Below are positions 1 through 12,002 of a stretch of DNA of 64,000 bases, in pieces (position 1 is the first letter of the stretch; the number at the start of each line of letters is the position of its first letter). The position numbers and the translations under genes are program-made. The stretch is taken from NCBI GenBank assembly GCA_013399305.1, contig VXAI01000138.1, positions 930,001-994,000 of the forward strand, in the 5' to 3' direction. Below the pieces are notes generated by a model. That model was not told the DNA's origin. It worked only from the letters and a program-made list of their open reading frames with translations, and did no database searches. This DNA is from Rostratula benghalensis. Its lineage: Eukaryota > Chordata > Aves > Charadriiformes > Rostratulidae.

Positions 1-600
1 ATCCTTTTCAAAGACTGCCTCTGATGAGAGTAATCCTTTGCCATGATGTATTTGCTAAAAGTCATAAATGATAGTATATTGTGTAAAGAAATGACACATA
101 AAAGGGACGATGCTAGATTATTGATAATGAGGCAACTTGTGCAACTCTGCTTTTGGCTTTTATAAAACACATTTTTGACACCATAAATACATTGAGCTTA
201 TATTAATGAGGATTTAATACTTCTGAGATTTTAGAAACTTGCTTAGAACAACTTTTCAAAAGAAGGTTTTTTTGGGAAGTTGAATGTTTTCACTAATTTT
301 GATAAGATAGTTTGTTAAGCACATTTTGCTCCCTTCATAATGAGGAATGATGGAAGGGTTTTTAGCATGGTTTTGCCAGGATTAAACGGTGCTGGAATAT
401 TTATTTTATTAATTTGTACAGCGTCTATTGCCATAGAAACGAGGTGGCTTAATTACAGAAATTTGCAACAAAACGTTACCTTTCAGAAAAAAAGAACTTT
501 GACACACATAAAAGCAGAGCATAAGGATCTGATATCTGCAGGTGTAAATAAGTATTGCTTCATTGCAGCTTTGAAGTGACATTGATTTACATCACTGAAA
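1..600. promoter_or_regulatory. AT-rich block, candidate conserved non-coding element
   Basis: This is gene-free, AT-rich, non-repetitive sequence. A double GATA word (GATAAGATAG) lies at 301-310. A forkhead-type GTAAATA lies at 544-550. CCATAAATAC (HOX/CDX-like) starts near 181, and several TAAT words are present. An open frame at 340-579 translates to nothing recognisable. The mix of developmental transcription-factor words in unique AT-rich DNA resembles vertebrate enhancers. This is inference, since no alignment was available. Confidence 0.3.
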
Positions 601-858
601 GATCTGTCTCCTGTTGTCACTAACAAATGACCCGAGCATTTTCACAGAAGAGAGAGCTGTGAGGGGATGGTCTAGAAAATAAGGACCAGGGTGTTGGGAC
701 GAGGAAGAGCAACGAGGGCTTGGAGATCTTAACCAGCCTCTTTTCAAAGGCACTTTTCCAGGACTTTTCTAAGTGCTTTGGATGACACAGTCTGACTATA
801 AAATCCCTCTAACTGCATGAAAATCATCACAGCATTCACTGAGTTTCGATTGCACACA
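601..858. other. Single-copy non-coding DNA
   Basis: Moderate-GC sequence with no repeat, exon or regulatory structure that I can recognise. Confidence 0.5.
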
Positions 859-910
859 CACTCTTCCATCACTCTCACATATCACTATCTCACTCTTCCA
901 TCACTCTCAC
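859..910. repeat. 20-bp direct repeat, two perfect copies
   Basis: The 20-mer CACTCTTCCATCACTCTCAC is present at 859-878 and again, unchanged, at 891-910. A 12-bp spacer of similar pyrimidine/CA composition separates the copies. This is a small local duplication or degenerate minisatellite. The copies are identical, which suggests recent origin or slippage. Confidence 0.9.
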
Positions 911-1033
911 TACCCAGATGAGTGGTAGCAGAAGACCTGGACTCTGATGAAGGTGGCGTGGGTCGGGTATGGTGCCATTGGTAAAGATTTACACTTTGCT
1001 TTTACAGAAAGTGCTTTCTGTGGACAGACACAG

Positions 1034-1075
1034 GGGGCTGAATTTTGTATTTTTGGGGCTGAATTTTGTATTTTT
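1034..1075. repeat. Perfect 21-bp tandem duplication
   Basis: Two identical 21-bp units (GGGGCTGAATTTTGTATTTTT) lie back to back at 1034-1054 and 1055-1075. The unit length keeps frame, so an open frame at 947-1141 contains a repeated peptide. No gene is supported there. Confidence 0.95.
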
Positions 1076-4000
1076 AGAACTGTGTGTTACCTACCCGAGG
1101 CTGTGTGTGACACACCTGAGGATGAGGATTTTGGTACCTAAATTAGTAAACAGAATTTGCAGCCACTCTGAATACCTGAACTCACCCCTCGAAAATCCAG
1201 TCCCTTATCTATGCAGCTCTACCTGGAGCTGAGCCCTCACCTTAAATACCCCAGCCTGATAATCCTGCCCTTAGGATCCGAAGATCTCATCTGATATCCT
1301 CTGGAATCAATGGAACAATTGACTGCGGGTGGCTGCTCCAAGGAGCCCTGGAGGGAATAAAGGTCACAGCCAGCCTCCCAAGGCAGAGGGACGGCTCTGC
1401 TGTCACCAGTACCTTTCCAGTGGGCACTAGCACAGGCCACTTCTTGTTGTGACCGTGCTAATCAGTGCAGAGCACTGTTCTTCATCTCTGTGCATCTCGC
1501 TAGCTTGGGGCAGGAGCTGGGGTTTTATTAGTTCAGGTAGACTGCAGCGGGAGATGAGAGGAAGGGAGGAAGGAGCAATTGGAAAGGCAGAGACAAATTA
1601 TAGCTCCAGTGATGAAAGCCACCTTGACTGCAGAGAGGCTAAGCCATTGCCAAGATGATTTCCAGTTAAGCATGTATTAAGCAAATATCTCTCCTTCCTT
1701 CCAGCTAGGCCTCCAGTGGAATTGCCTTCTCCTACAATTTACTGGATTGAAAGTGCACAGAGTGACAAAATTACTGCTTCAATGGCTGAAAAAAAATAAT
1801 CACAAACAGTTGACAATTCAAGAGAAAAAGACTTTTTAAAAATTGATGGTGTTTTTTCTGTATCCTTGTCAGAAAGTCTTTCAACTTCCCTCTTGGAGAG
1901 CAAAGATGTGAAGAAGGTGCTGGGAAAAGGATTTCTTCATGGGCACCTGCTGTTATTACTGCAAGCAGTGACAGGGAGCAAAGGCATTTAGGATTAGTCC
2001 CTCAGAAAGGGTGATTATCAAGACCTCATTCTGCAGGACCTTTGCTCATTGGCCTACATGCCACCGGGTAACAGGATTTGCAGAACCCCAGCCAGCTGCT
2101 TGGAGAATATGTCCCAGTCCAGCGCTTTCCCGTAGCCATACGGTATTCATGGCAATGAGCATGACTCAGAAAATCAGCTCATGCCTCTATAAGGTTTTCT
2201 GCAAATTTGGCTTGATTAAATGATAAGTAATACATGCAAGGCTCATGCTGAACTCTTATTCTAACCAAAATAAAAAGGGGTGACGAAAGACAATGAGCAG
2301 AAATCATGCAACGTCCTCAAAGCCAAAGGACTTGGTCTCTCTTGGAGGCCCTTGAGAGACTCCTGCCTTTGTCCTCTGAATGTCCACAGGTCTCCAAGCC
2401 AGCAGAACCAGGCACTGCTCTGGAATCCATCCCTGCCCGTCCAAAAGGCAGCTGTGAGCGAGGCCGGACACTCCCTGCAATAACGGCTCCTTCCAAGTGC
2501 CTCTGGCCCTGCCAGCGCACGAGAGGCAGCCAGGGGCTCTCTCCTGCCAGGATGTCACAAGACTGGTGAGTCACGGGACGATCATAAAGTGCTGTTCTCA
2601 TAATGGACCTTAATAACAGCCAGTGTCAAGGTAAAAGCACCTGTAAATGAGACTGTACATGACTTTACAGCCTTGCAATAACTCTGCTGGGCACCTCGCA
2701 GGTCTCTGCACCTGTTTCACCCATGCTCGGTCTTGTCCTTTGCAGCAGTGGTCTTGTCCTTTGGGCTGATGTGTCATTGCCACAAGGATGGGTTGTTTGT
2801 AGGACAGTACTGCTCCAACTCTGATATCCAGGCAGATAGTGCAAGCTGTGAGCCTGGTGTGTGACAGCAAACAGCAGTGAGGAAGCTCAGCTTTTCTGCC
2901 CATCATCATCAGGAAAACCGCTGGAACCCAACGTGCTGCGGAGCGCTGTGTCCGCAGGATCTGTCGTGCACCACAGCTTCCTGTCTGAAACTCACAGTCC
3001 AAATGGAGATGAGCTAGGTGCTGGACCACAGCTGAACCAAAACTGCTCAGTCCCGGTGGCTGGGCAGGAGAGCTCAGTGCCCCCAGCACACTGTGCTTAG
3101 TGGGGTGAGGAAGAGGAGGCAGCTTGTGCTGCAGTCACCAAAGCCCCTCTTGCCCTGCCAGCCACTAAGCTGCATGGTGACTTCAGGACATCCTGTCCCA
3201 CTCTCTACCAGTGACCTCAGAGACTGGGTCTCCAGCACTTGTGTATCTACCCTCCCAGGTGCTGCTTTGACTCCAGACCCTGGGCAGCGTGTCCCCTGCC
3301 CAGCTGTACTTCTACATCTATAACTCCTTCCTTCCATCAGCAAATCCCTCTGTCCTCCCCATCCTACTGCTTTATAACTTCAGGGCAATTCCCCTTCTCT
3401 TTGCTGACACACAAGTATCTCACCCAAGTGCTGCCACTTTCACCCAGACCCTGCCAGCCAGGCAGGAGGCCCATAACCAGCAAAAAACCTCACCTAATAA
3501 CACTGTCTCAAAAACTGCCTGTTTAAGACCCTGGGGGAGGACTTCTGCTCACCTGCAAATTTTCCTGCTCATTTGTTGAACCTGAGGATGTCCCTCGCTC
3601 CTCCCTCTCAAGGCTGCATCCAAGGCATCTGGATGCTGTCCACAACATTTGGTCCAAGAGTTGACCTTTCCCTTTGGAGATCCTCCAAACACACACCCAA
3701 CGTGCACCCTCTCCCTTTGTTTGTCTCCTGAGCATCGTCACCGTTCGATAATGATCTCAGAGGTGCTAAGCTGATAATCATCTACCCCAGCTACTCCACA
3801 CACTTTGTCAGGCACGTTGGTAATGAAAACATAAAGTGTAAAGATATCCCCTTCCATGGTAATGGAAAACCTGAATGGAGATTGACGTTAGAAACAAGAT
3901 CGGCGGATGGAGAAGCCAAGTAAAAAGGAGGAACATCTGGTTCCGTTTTCCTTTGTGAAATTATCTCACACTGACCAAGCAGTACCTTCTCTGAAGTACA

Positions 4001-4789
4001 TAAATGTTGAAGACACACACACATGGTTGTTATCAAATGGTATTGTGCAAAATTAAATTGGCTACTTTATGGTGAAATGGAGAAGGAAAGCAGACATTTC
4101 AAACACATGCGTGTCTCTCAGCAAGGTCTGGAAGCGATCACGATGCAAGGATGGCTACTTTAAAATATCTACAAATAGTCAGGGCCATTCTGTGAGATGA
4201 ATAAGCTGGGGCTGAATTTAATAAAGTTATCAAGGCCATAATGATACAGGGGCCAGTGCCTGAAACTAATAAGCAGTTTGGTGAGCATGAGATAGTTCAT
4301 ATGTGCAAAGCATTCCTCCGGTGCTGACTTGCAAAGGTAAAGCCCCGTGCCAAATTCCTCTAACTTCACCAAGATGTGCTGAACGTCTGCCTTTTGGCCA
4401 GGCTTGGCCAGCTGGACTGGAGGGGACATGCAGCTCATTTTAGTCAAAGGGGTAGTCTCAGGCCTGGCGTGTCCTTCACTGAATGTAGCTGGTAGGTCCC
4501 CTACAGCAGGCACGTGTTTGTCCTCAGCACGGGTGCTCTCCGTGCCAGTCCATAGCACGTTTGTGGTTTAAGGAGAGAATCAAAAAAGTCTTCACCAGAA
4601 ACAAAATGTTAAAATTTTATCTAATGTTTTTCATCAGTATCCTCGGAGCAGGTTCCTTGAAGGTCCAGCCTCGCTGTCCATCCCCAGCCAGCGCTGTGGG
4701 ACCTCGCTGGTCCCTGGAGCTGGGCAGGACATGGGGACGCCGCGCCGGCAGCCGAGCGTGGGTGTGGAGGAATGTTCTCCTTTGTGTTC
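1076..4789. other. Single-copy non-coding DNA
   Basis: About 3.7 kb without a supportable gene. Short open frames on both strands overlap each other and carry no recognisable domain. A small AT-rich patch at 1725-1860 (with GTGACAAAATTAC) stands out slightly. From 2300 to 3700 the sequence is C-rich and low in stops, which explains the many open frames there. I see no interspersed repeat. Confidence 0.5.
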
Positions 4790-5300
4790 TCCAAAAGTGA
4801 AATTTTCCATTTGTGGAAAATTCCACATCTCTGATTTTTTTATTATTTTTTCTAATTCAGAGGAATATTTTAGATATGAGAAATTTTCTCTGGACTGGAA
4901 ATTCCTGTTACCACACATGTTGAGAAGAAAGCGTTCAGTTTTTCCAGCAGAGCAGTGGCAGAGCAGGAAAGAGGGCTTGGTTTTCCTGAATTCCACTCCA
5001 GAGCTCTGTTCTTTGAGCCACACGGCTTCTGCAAGACTTTTGTTTGGATAAACCTACCTTTCCCACAGAGCTGCAAACCTGGGCAAAGGGTGAAGTAACA
5101 ACCTTACTTATTTTATTATTTTTTTTTTTAAATTTCAGATTCAGAAGCTGGGATCCAAGAGCAGTGTCGGGGCTGGCTTCAGGGAAAGCAATTCTCATTC
5201 CTTTGAAAATTCTCGTTCTGCCGGTTGGGAGTTTTGTTCAGCATTTCCCTTCCCAGTTGGGGCTGAACTTTCTCAAGATGTTGACTGTGCAGAAAGAAGG
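4790..5300. repeat. Possible remnant of an old dispersed repeat (GAAAATTTTCC-type)
   Basis: Two stretches (about 4795-4960 and 5190-5290) are rich in words such as GTGGAAAATTCCAC, GAAATTTTC and TTTGAAAATTCTCG. A comparable stretch occurs at 21.86-22.0 kb. The resemblance is in word composition and not in a clean alignment, so family membership is uncertain. A short T-run sits at 5121-5130. Confidence 0.25.
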
Positions 5301-7055
5301 AAAAATGAAGAGAAGATTTCATCTAGCTTGGATTTACCCAGGGAGTGATTTTCTTCCAGAGATCCTAATCTGAAACTGCTTCTTCCCGCTCCCCCCCTCC
5401 TGCAGTAGTTGAGAGTCTCTGACGTAGGCAGGGATGGCCCGTGAATCTGTTAGCACCAATGGGGCTGGCCAAGCACTCGGGGGAGAGGGGGACTGGCATT
5501 TTGGCTCGCAGTATCAAGAATCAAGTTTATTAGAGGCAGGGCTTTGCCTCAGCGCTGTGCTGGGCGCTGCTCTCTACCCTGACAATCACAGCGTTTATGT
5601 AAAAGCCAGTTAGGCAGAATTTACTCATCTGTCACCAGTTTTGCCAGGGTAGAGGAGTCTAGATGAGCTTCTGGACATCTGCTGGAGCTGGTTTTGTTGG
5701 AATTAACTTTAAAACTTTCCATTATAGCTCCCTGCAGAGGTAGGAGAGGTGGCCACAGACATGTCCTTCAACGGGAACGATTACCAAGAAGACTTTCAAA
5801 TTGCCTTGGGAAACATAACTCTGAGCCCCAAGTTTCAATGGAAATGCAGTAAAGAAAACCTCAAAAAGCAAACTACAAGCTCCTCTCCCAGATTTCCTTT
5901 TCCTTTCATGGCGCAAATTAGAGAATACAAACTTAGTGGAATTGCAAGCATCTAAGAATAGCTTTGATTTTCCTAAACATTTACAATTCTGTTTTATGTA
6001 CATTGTCAGAAAAAGAGCAAGGAAATACAAAATGTAAATCTTTAAATGAACCTGAATACCAAGGAGACTTTACATATCTGCTTGTAACAAATGGGATGCT
6101 GAAGCTAAATCTGAAACAGGGGAATCAGAGAGTTTCAATAACCATGGATGCATGGAGCGTAATCAGACATGGGATGTCTTATGTAGGGTCCTTCCCTCCC
6201 CTCCCTTGCAGGTTAAGGAAAACTATTGTGACTTGCTATAGATTTTGCCGCCTGCCACTCGGTTTGGTTTCACAGCTCAGAATCCAATCTCCATTTCAGA
6301 GAGCAGCAACAACGTGCTAACCTGGATGTCGAACCGCTCCCTGGCAGAGGGGCTGAGGGGCTGCCCTCGCTGCCCTGGGATGTGCAGTGGGTCGTGTCCC
6401 CGTTAAGCCCGTATCACGCAAGCTCTAACGAACCCAGAATTTGCAGATCTGAAAACGCCTCCAGGTGTGGAAGATTTGTGGGAATTCTGAGGAGCATGTT
6501 GGGCATCTTTGATAAAAAGTCACATTTGCAACAGGGATATTGTACTCAGTTGTACTGCAATGCTGAGAGAAAAGTTGAATTTGGGAGAAGATATTAGCCC
6601 TCTCCTCAGCAGAACAGCCTTGATAGAGTGGAAAGCATTAAGAAAGCAATTTAAAGAACATAATGCTCAGAAAGCACCTAATTTTACTACCAGCTGGGTG
6701 TTAAATTAATTGCGGGAAAGCCGAACATGGCACGAGATGGAAAAGTCAGGCTTTAAAGTGTGTGTGCTTTCCTAAGAGCGGTTTTGTTTCTTGGTGGAAA
6801 GCGAGGAGTGTATCTCATGGAAAGCCTCAGGTGATCAGCAGAAGGCTATCGTGATGGATTAGCCCAGCACACGCTTGCCTGGGAGTGCTGCGAGGTCAGG
6901 AGCAGGTTATAACTCTCTGCAGCACTGAGTTATGAGCGTGAGTTACCATCACTCCGCGAGGAGAGGTTGCTCTGGGGAGAGGGAAGGAGGCAGCCTACAG
7001 ATGGGCAGGAGGGTGACTCACGTGTCTCAGCAGACTGAGGACACACGTCTTAGTG
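5301..7055. other. Single-copy non-coding DNA
   Basis: No gene or repeat recognised. The part from 5950 to 6130 is AT-rich. The rest is ordinary moderate-GC sequence with short open frames of no recognisable product. Confidence 0.5.
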
Positions 7056-7059
7056 AAAT

Positions 7060-7232
7060 CCTGCATCCCGCAGAGGCTGATAAGCGTTACCACTCCCATT
7101 TTCTCACTAGGTAAACTGAGGTCAGAGATGCTTTTTTGACTTGCCCAAGGTCATGCATTGAATTAGTGGTAGAGCCAGAAACAAGACCTAAAAGACCCTG
7201 CTTCCTTTCATTGCCACAGTGTTTTCAATTGC
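7060..7232 (-). mobile_element. MIR-type SINE fragment
   Basis: Read on the + strand, this matches the reverse complement of the MIR core and tRNA-related part in the expected order. It has a CCCATTTT-like box near 7096, then GTAAACTGAGG, then GACTTGCCCAAGGTCATGCA (7138-7157), then AGTGGTAGAGCCAGAA. These correspond to the familiar MIR words for 'cccattttacag', 'gaaactgagg', 'cttgcccaaggtcaca' and 'agtggcagagcc'. It is well diverged, as expected for an ancient amniote SINE. The ends are approximate. A regulatory or exapted role cannot be judged. Confidence 0.75.
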
Positions 7233-9940
7233 AGATGCAGAAATGTTGCAGGCCTGTTGTTCAAAAAGAAGCCATTACCCATCTGCAGGACTTGTATCAG
7301 CCTCGGGAGAGATCAAATAGCCCCGTGGTGAAAAGGCATCCAAGAACAGCTGCCTGCCTGCTTACTGCTTTTTAGGCTGTGATTTCTTCAGTAGCATCAT
7401 TCCCAGTTCCCACTGAACACCCTTAATTTAGATTGATGGAGCCATTCTGCAAAGCAAAAAACTTTCACTTACAGATATGCAACTTTTATACTTGTTCAAA
7501 ACAGCCAGAAATGTTCTTTATACCAAATTTACAGCTCAAAGCTGACAGCTGCTGAAGCCCCTCCCTGCCTGCTCCTTACATCTTTTTCTTTTTTTTTTCT
7601 GGTCAGGATCTTGTTTTGGAAACACCCCAGATTGTAATAGTTTTGCTTGTACTGCATTACTTGGCTTTGTCCATCTGCTGATGAAGTGCCAGCCCTGAAG
7701 TACTGCCAGATGAAAGTAGGCACCTTGTAGCACTGAAGAGAACTTTCCTGAGATTCTTTATTGGTCGAATCACTGTGTGAGTGTTCTGAACAAACAGCAG
7801 GTCTCTGCCCAAATGAGCTTGCAGTGGGAAGGTGCACAGAAGGTCTGATGTGTGGCATCCATCAAAACCCCGGGAGGAGGCTGCAACCTCAGCTGGACCT
7901 GCTCTGGCCACGGCTCCGTGCAAGCAGCAAAATTTCAGGGGAACCCAACCACTTCTTCAGTCCCCATGCCTGATGTTCGAGGTGATTTGGGTTCTCAAGC
8001 AACTCCATCCATCATGTGAAGCAGCACCACAGCCCAGGAATGGGAAAAATCCATCCACCATCTACTCAGCACTTCATCCTGTTCCAGACAACGCTTGCCT
8101 CCCAGCTGAGGTGAAGTCCAAACTAGGGCTAGCTCGATTCTCAGGCCCAAATTCACTACAAAGATCTCAGCCTTGATGAGTCTTGTTGAATGTTTTAACT
8201 AACTTGGCCCAAATGCCATGTTCATAACAGAACACAAATCCAAGCGCTTTCATGTGGTCTGAGGTTTTGTACAGAAAGGTTCATCTGGCTCCCGACTTGG
8301 CTTTGGGTTTGGCTGTGTCTCCTGGGTCACTCCAGCCCACGAGGGCCGATGTGGGCTGGCCCAAGCCCTGCTGCCACTGTCACAGCTGGGGAGAGATCAG
8401 CCTTTGTCACTGCTAATTGTAGAGAAGCGAGAAACTAGTGAGCTACTGGTATAATGAAGCCTTTGCAGGCTGCATGGCAATCTGCTACAAGTCCTTCCAG
8501 AAATATAATCCTGTGACCCCCTTCTACAAACAGAACCCACCTCTGCAACAACAGAATTTAAACAAGAAGATCATCCTGCCTGCTTTTCTCAGCATCAAGT
8601 GATTTTAACAGTTTAACTTGCATCTCGGCAAGATTGTCATCTACTCGATTATTACTTTAAAAATCCCACTTTCTTTGATTACCTTCCCTTGGACAGATTT
8701 CCAGGTGTAGGTGCAACATCTTAGCAAGGAAAAAGGAATGTTTTTCCTGGGTCCAAGTGATGTCCAGCAAGTGAAAGTGAGCTCTTGGCAAGGGAAGTCC
8801 TTCGGGCACTTGTGCATGTCACCATAGCGGCACGCCAGCTTGCTGACCAGTAATTAGCCTGGTTGAAGCCTGGCTCAGCAGATCAGACTACAAAGACAAG
8901 CATTTTTGAGGGACTTCTTTCTTGCAGGATATATAAGAAGCCTTCCTAGGAGCGATTGCTTAAGTCTCTCCTGTGATCTCACACAGTAGACCTAAAAAGT
9001 AGATTAAGAAAAGTAATAAGCTAAAGGAAAAAAAACCACAGTGCTTTGCTCATTTATTTTATATATTAAGGGGAACACTGACCTCTGAGATCTCTTTTTA
9101 CCCTAGTATTCATGGTGATGAATAGAATGTATTCTGACTTTAAATGAAACAGAGTGCTTTGAAAAGACAGAAAATTAGCAACATATGGGCCAAAGGACCC
9201 AAAGAGATGAGAAAAAAGGAGGGGGAAGAAAATGAATGAAAGAAAGTTTCAGATGTCGCTGTGATCCTGCAGCAGAATATGTTAATGCTGCTGTTATTAG
9301 AGGAGGTCAGGCCCCTTTGGACATCCCCCTCCCATCACACGTGGCGGGGCCTTTCTGCGTGTGACGCAAAGCAGAGATTGCCCGTCCTTCACCACGTGTG
9401 CTCCTCACCCAACCGGACCAGTGGCTGCCAGAGGAAAAGGACAGCAGGATTTTACGAGCAAGGTTATTCTTCTCTTCCCTATCCCCTCGCTGCTGTGAAC
9501 CAGAGATGCTCCATGGTGTAAGGCACAGTCTTCCCTGCTGGACCCCACAGCAGCCCTGGAGTCCTTTGGACCCTGGTGCTTGTCCTCGGGCTCCCCTCTG
9601 CTCTGCTCTGCTCTGGGGAGGACAACACCTCGTGTGCTGCCCCTGACTGTCCCCAGACATCTGCACTCTGCAGGGCAGCCACCAGCTCACCACAACCTTC
9701 CCCAGCCAGATCATACCCCAGAAGTGCAGCACCCGTCCCACCAGTTTCACAGCCCCTTTTCCCACAGGCAAACACCTCCCCATGTGCCCCCCCAGCCCCA
9801 CACCGTGCCTGCAGCCCGCTCCAGAGACGGGGTTCTCCTGGGACTCACCAGAGCACTGACACAACCACGTTCCTATTTTTATGGAACAAAATCAGTAACA
9901 ACAAAACAAAACCATATTGCCATTTATATTCCTACCATAA
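7233..9940. other. Single-copy non-coding DNA
   Basis: No supportable gene. A pyrimidine run lies at 7583-7600. The stretch 8590-9260 is moderately AT-rich and contains a TATATAAG word at 8930-8937 with nothing else promoter-like around it. The C-rich stretch 9300-9860 carries overlapping open frames on both strands (up to 185 codons, minus strand 9307-9864) with proline-, glycine- and cysteine-rich translations typical of chance frames. Confidence 0.5.
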
Positions 9941-9944
9941 CATT

Positions 9945-10260
9945 TCCTTAACTTGGCTTTTTGGGGGGAATTTCCTTGTTTATCTCTAAAGTATATCTGA
10001 AAAGTTCCATATCTGAAGGAGAAGGGAGTGCACTCGGTAACGGGTGGAGGGTTAAAAATAGCTTATGCCAGAGATGAACACTAATTACCTGAGCCTTTTT
10101 GATGGCTGAGAATCTTCATCAAATCAGGAATTAACTAACGCAGGAGTCAAAGTATCAAACTGTTCACCGCTAAACTTGTGTAATCATTTAAATGTCTTAT
10201 TAATTGATTCAACGTTCTTAATCAATTCCCCCACTACTCCCGTTCCAATTAAGGTCTGCT
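9945..10260. promoter_or_regulatory. AT-rich block with homeodomain-type words
   Basis: Unique AT-rich sequence with TTAACTAACG, GTAATCATTTAAATG, TTATTAATTGATT and CTTAATCAATT. These TAAT/ATTGATT words are of the kind bound by homeodomain and PBX-type factors. It is a candidate conserved element only. There is no gene here. Confidence 0.25.
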
Positions 10261-11978
10261 GCAAGCCAACCAGAGCAAGGAAACTTGGAGTTAAGAAGCC
10301 CAGCTTCACCCTTAACTCTCTGGCAGCGTTTGTGTTTCGAGGGGCCACGTGCTGCTATGAAATATCTCCAAAGGAGCAGTAATTAGAGCAGATGAGGCTG
10401 ACCTGGCCGTGGTTGTCAGCCCTGCAGTGACACTGGGAAGTGCCACATTTATACATTATGCAGACAGCTCTGAGAGACAAAGTGTTGTTTCTTTCCCAAG
10501 TGAAACCAAATCTGGGTAAAATTAAAGTTCTGTCCTGCCAGTCTATTTAGTCCAGATCCAAGGGTGCTTATTTTTTTCCATTCGGTCTCAGTCAGTTTAG
10601 CTCACTCGTCTCTCAGCTGAAAAAAAAAGAAGGTAAAAAAAAAAAGTCCTCTGCTGCTGCAGAAGCATAAAATCTCTTCTGTGCTCCCCACAATACCCAT
10701 AAATCTGTGTATCCCCTGCACACCCTGTAATGGATATTACGTGATCATACTTAGGCATTTGCACAGACCTGCTATCACTTTGCTTCTCCTCCCCTCCACC
10801 CCGATTTTGGAGAGTCCAGTTAAAAATTACTTCAGGGCTTTGCTTCTCCTCTTGGCCATTGAGAGGCTTTGCTTTTGCATAGGATGCACACATATTTCTC
10901 AAAAAGCTTTAATAGTTGGGTTGTTTGGGGTTTTTTTGCAAATGCTTCTTTCCAGAGCAGCACGTGCTCTAAATCAGCAAGGGTCTTAAAAGCAATGAAG
11001 TAAATAGGAAGCTCGTAACTGAAATACTCGATCCTACAGCTCTTGCAGTCACAGCCTGAACTGCTTCTGGCATTAGCCATGGCCCGGTTTGAGGAGGGAC
11101 AGGAGAGAAATTAAGTCACTGTTGGCTCTGGCTTCTCTGCAAGGTCTGGCTGCGAAGGTGCCACTTTGTGTGAGGTTGTTAATGGCTCGTGGATTATGGA
11201 AATCCTTTAGTGAATGGGCTCTCTGGGCAGCCCCACATCTCGAGCATTTGTCAAAGAGGAAGCCCAAGTCCCAGGATGGATGAAATGATGGGCATCAGAG
11301 CCAGTCAAACACAAACTCCTCCGGACTTGGGTGAGTCAGGATTTGAACATGGCTGGCTCTTGCAGAACTGAAAGTTCTTTCTCAGTGTTTTACCTGGTCA
11401 AAACTACAGCCAGATCCACCTGCCTCCTGGTGCATGGAAAGAAAGCCCACTACAACTTGCTATCCAAACTCTCCAGATATCCACACTTGGGATAAAAGTC
11501 CAAAGGAAACAGCACCCAGAGTTCACATTTTTCCCTCAGACCAGTATGGTCCAGTGTGAAGGCTTGGTGCTCCAGATTCCAGCTGGTCTCAGCAGGAAGA
11601 ACACCTGCAGCTTAAGGACCATAAGCCTGACCACAAACCAGCATCCTGAGCCCTTTGCTGTCCTCTCTCCCTTTCCCGGGCTGCCAGTAGACAACTCATT
11701 TGCAGACAGTTAATGAACTGGTCCCCAACTCTTCCCACAGTCTGGCTCAGGTAACTTCTCACAGCAGATCTGCAGGTGATGGCCATGATTTCCCCCTCAG
11801 GCTCAGACACATCACCAGAGTGGTGTTATTTTCACTCCAACTGTTCTCCACCAGTTTCTCCCCTGCCGGTCAGGTCTTGCCTTGTGGGCCAGAAGGGCCT
11901 GGGGAGGGCCAGCACCCAAGCCCAATGGTGCCCTCCTCTGGCTGAGGCTCCCGTGTGATGAACATCCCCTGCCAGTAG
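10261..11978. other. Single-copy non-coding DNA
   Basis: No gene recognised. A-runs occur at about 10620-10645. At 11330-11395 the words GAGTCAGGATTTGAAC and AGTGTTTTACC faintly recall the tRNA-related end of a minus-strand MIR element, too weakly to call. Confidence 0.45.
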
Positions 11979-12002
11979 TCATCTTCATCTTCATCTTCAT
12001 CT
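11979..12002. repeat. (TCATCT)4 hexanucleotide microsatellite
   Basis: Four uninterrupted copies of TCATCT. On the minus strand they produce Glu-Asp or Met-Lys repeats in two overlapping open frames (11812-12309 and 11870-12157). I regard both frames as chance. Confidence 0.95.

Noticed and set aside
995..1025. Small hairpin CAGAAA-GTGC-TTTCTG, considered as a microRNA precursor
   Set aside because: The stem is only 6 bp and does not extend to precursor length.
8926..8965. TATATAAG word resembling a TATA box
   Set aside because: No CpG, initiator, exon or downstream reading frame goes with it. Single TATA words are common in AT-rich DNA.
9307..9864. 185-codon minus-strand frame
   Set aside because: Lies in C-rich sequence where several frames are open on both strands. 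Gly/Gln/Cys-rich without a domain.
11325..11400. Possible MIR head (GAGTCAGGATTTGAAC)
   Set aside because: Only one short word fits well and the flanking core words are missing, so it was not listed as an element.
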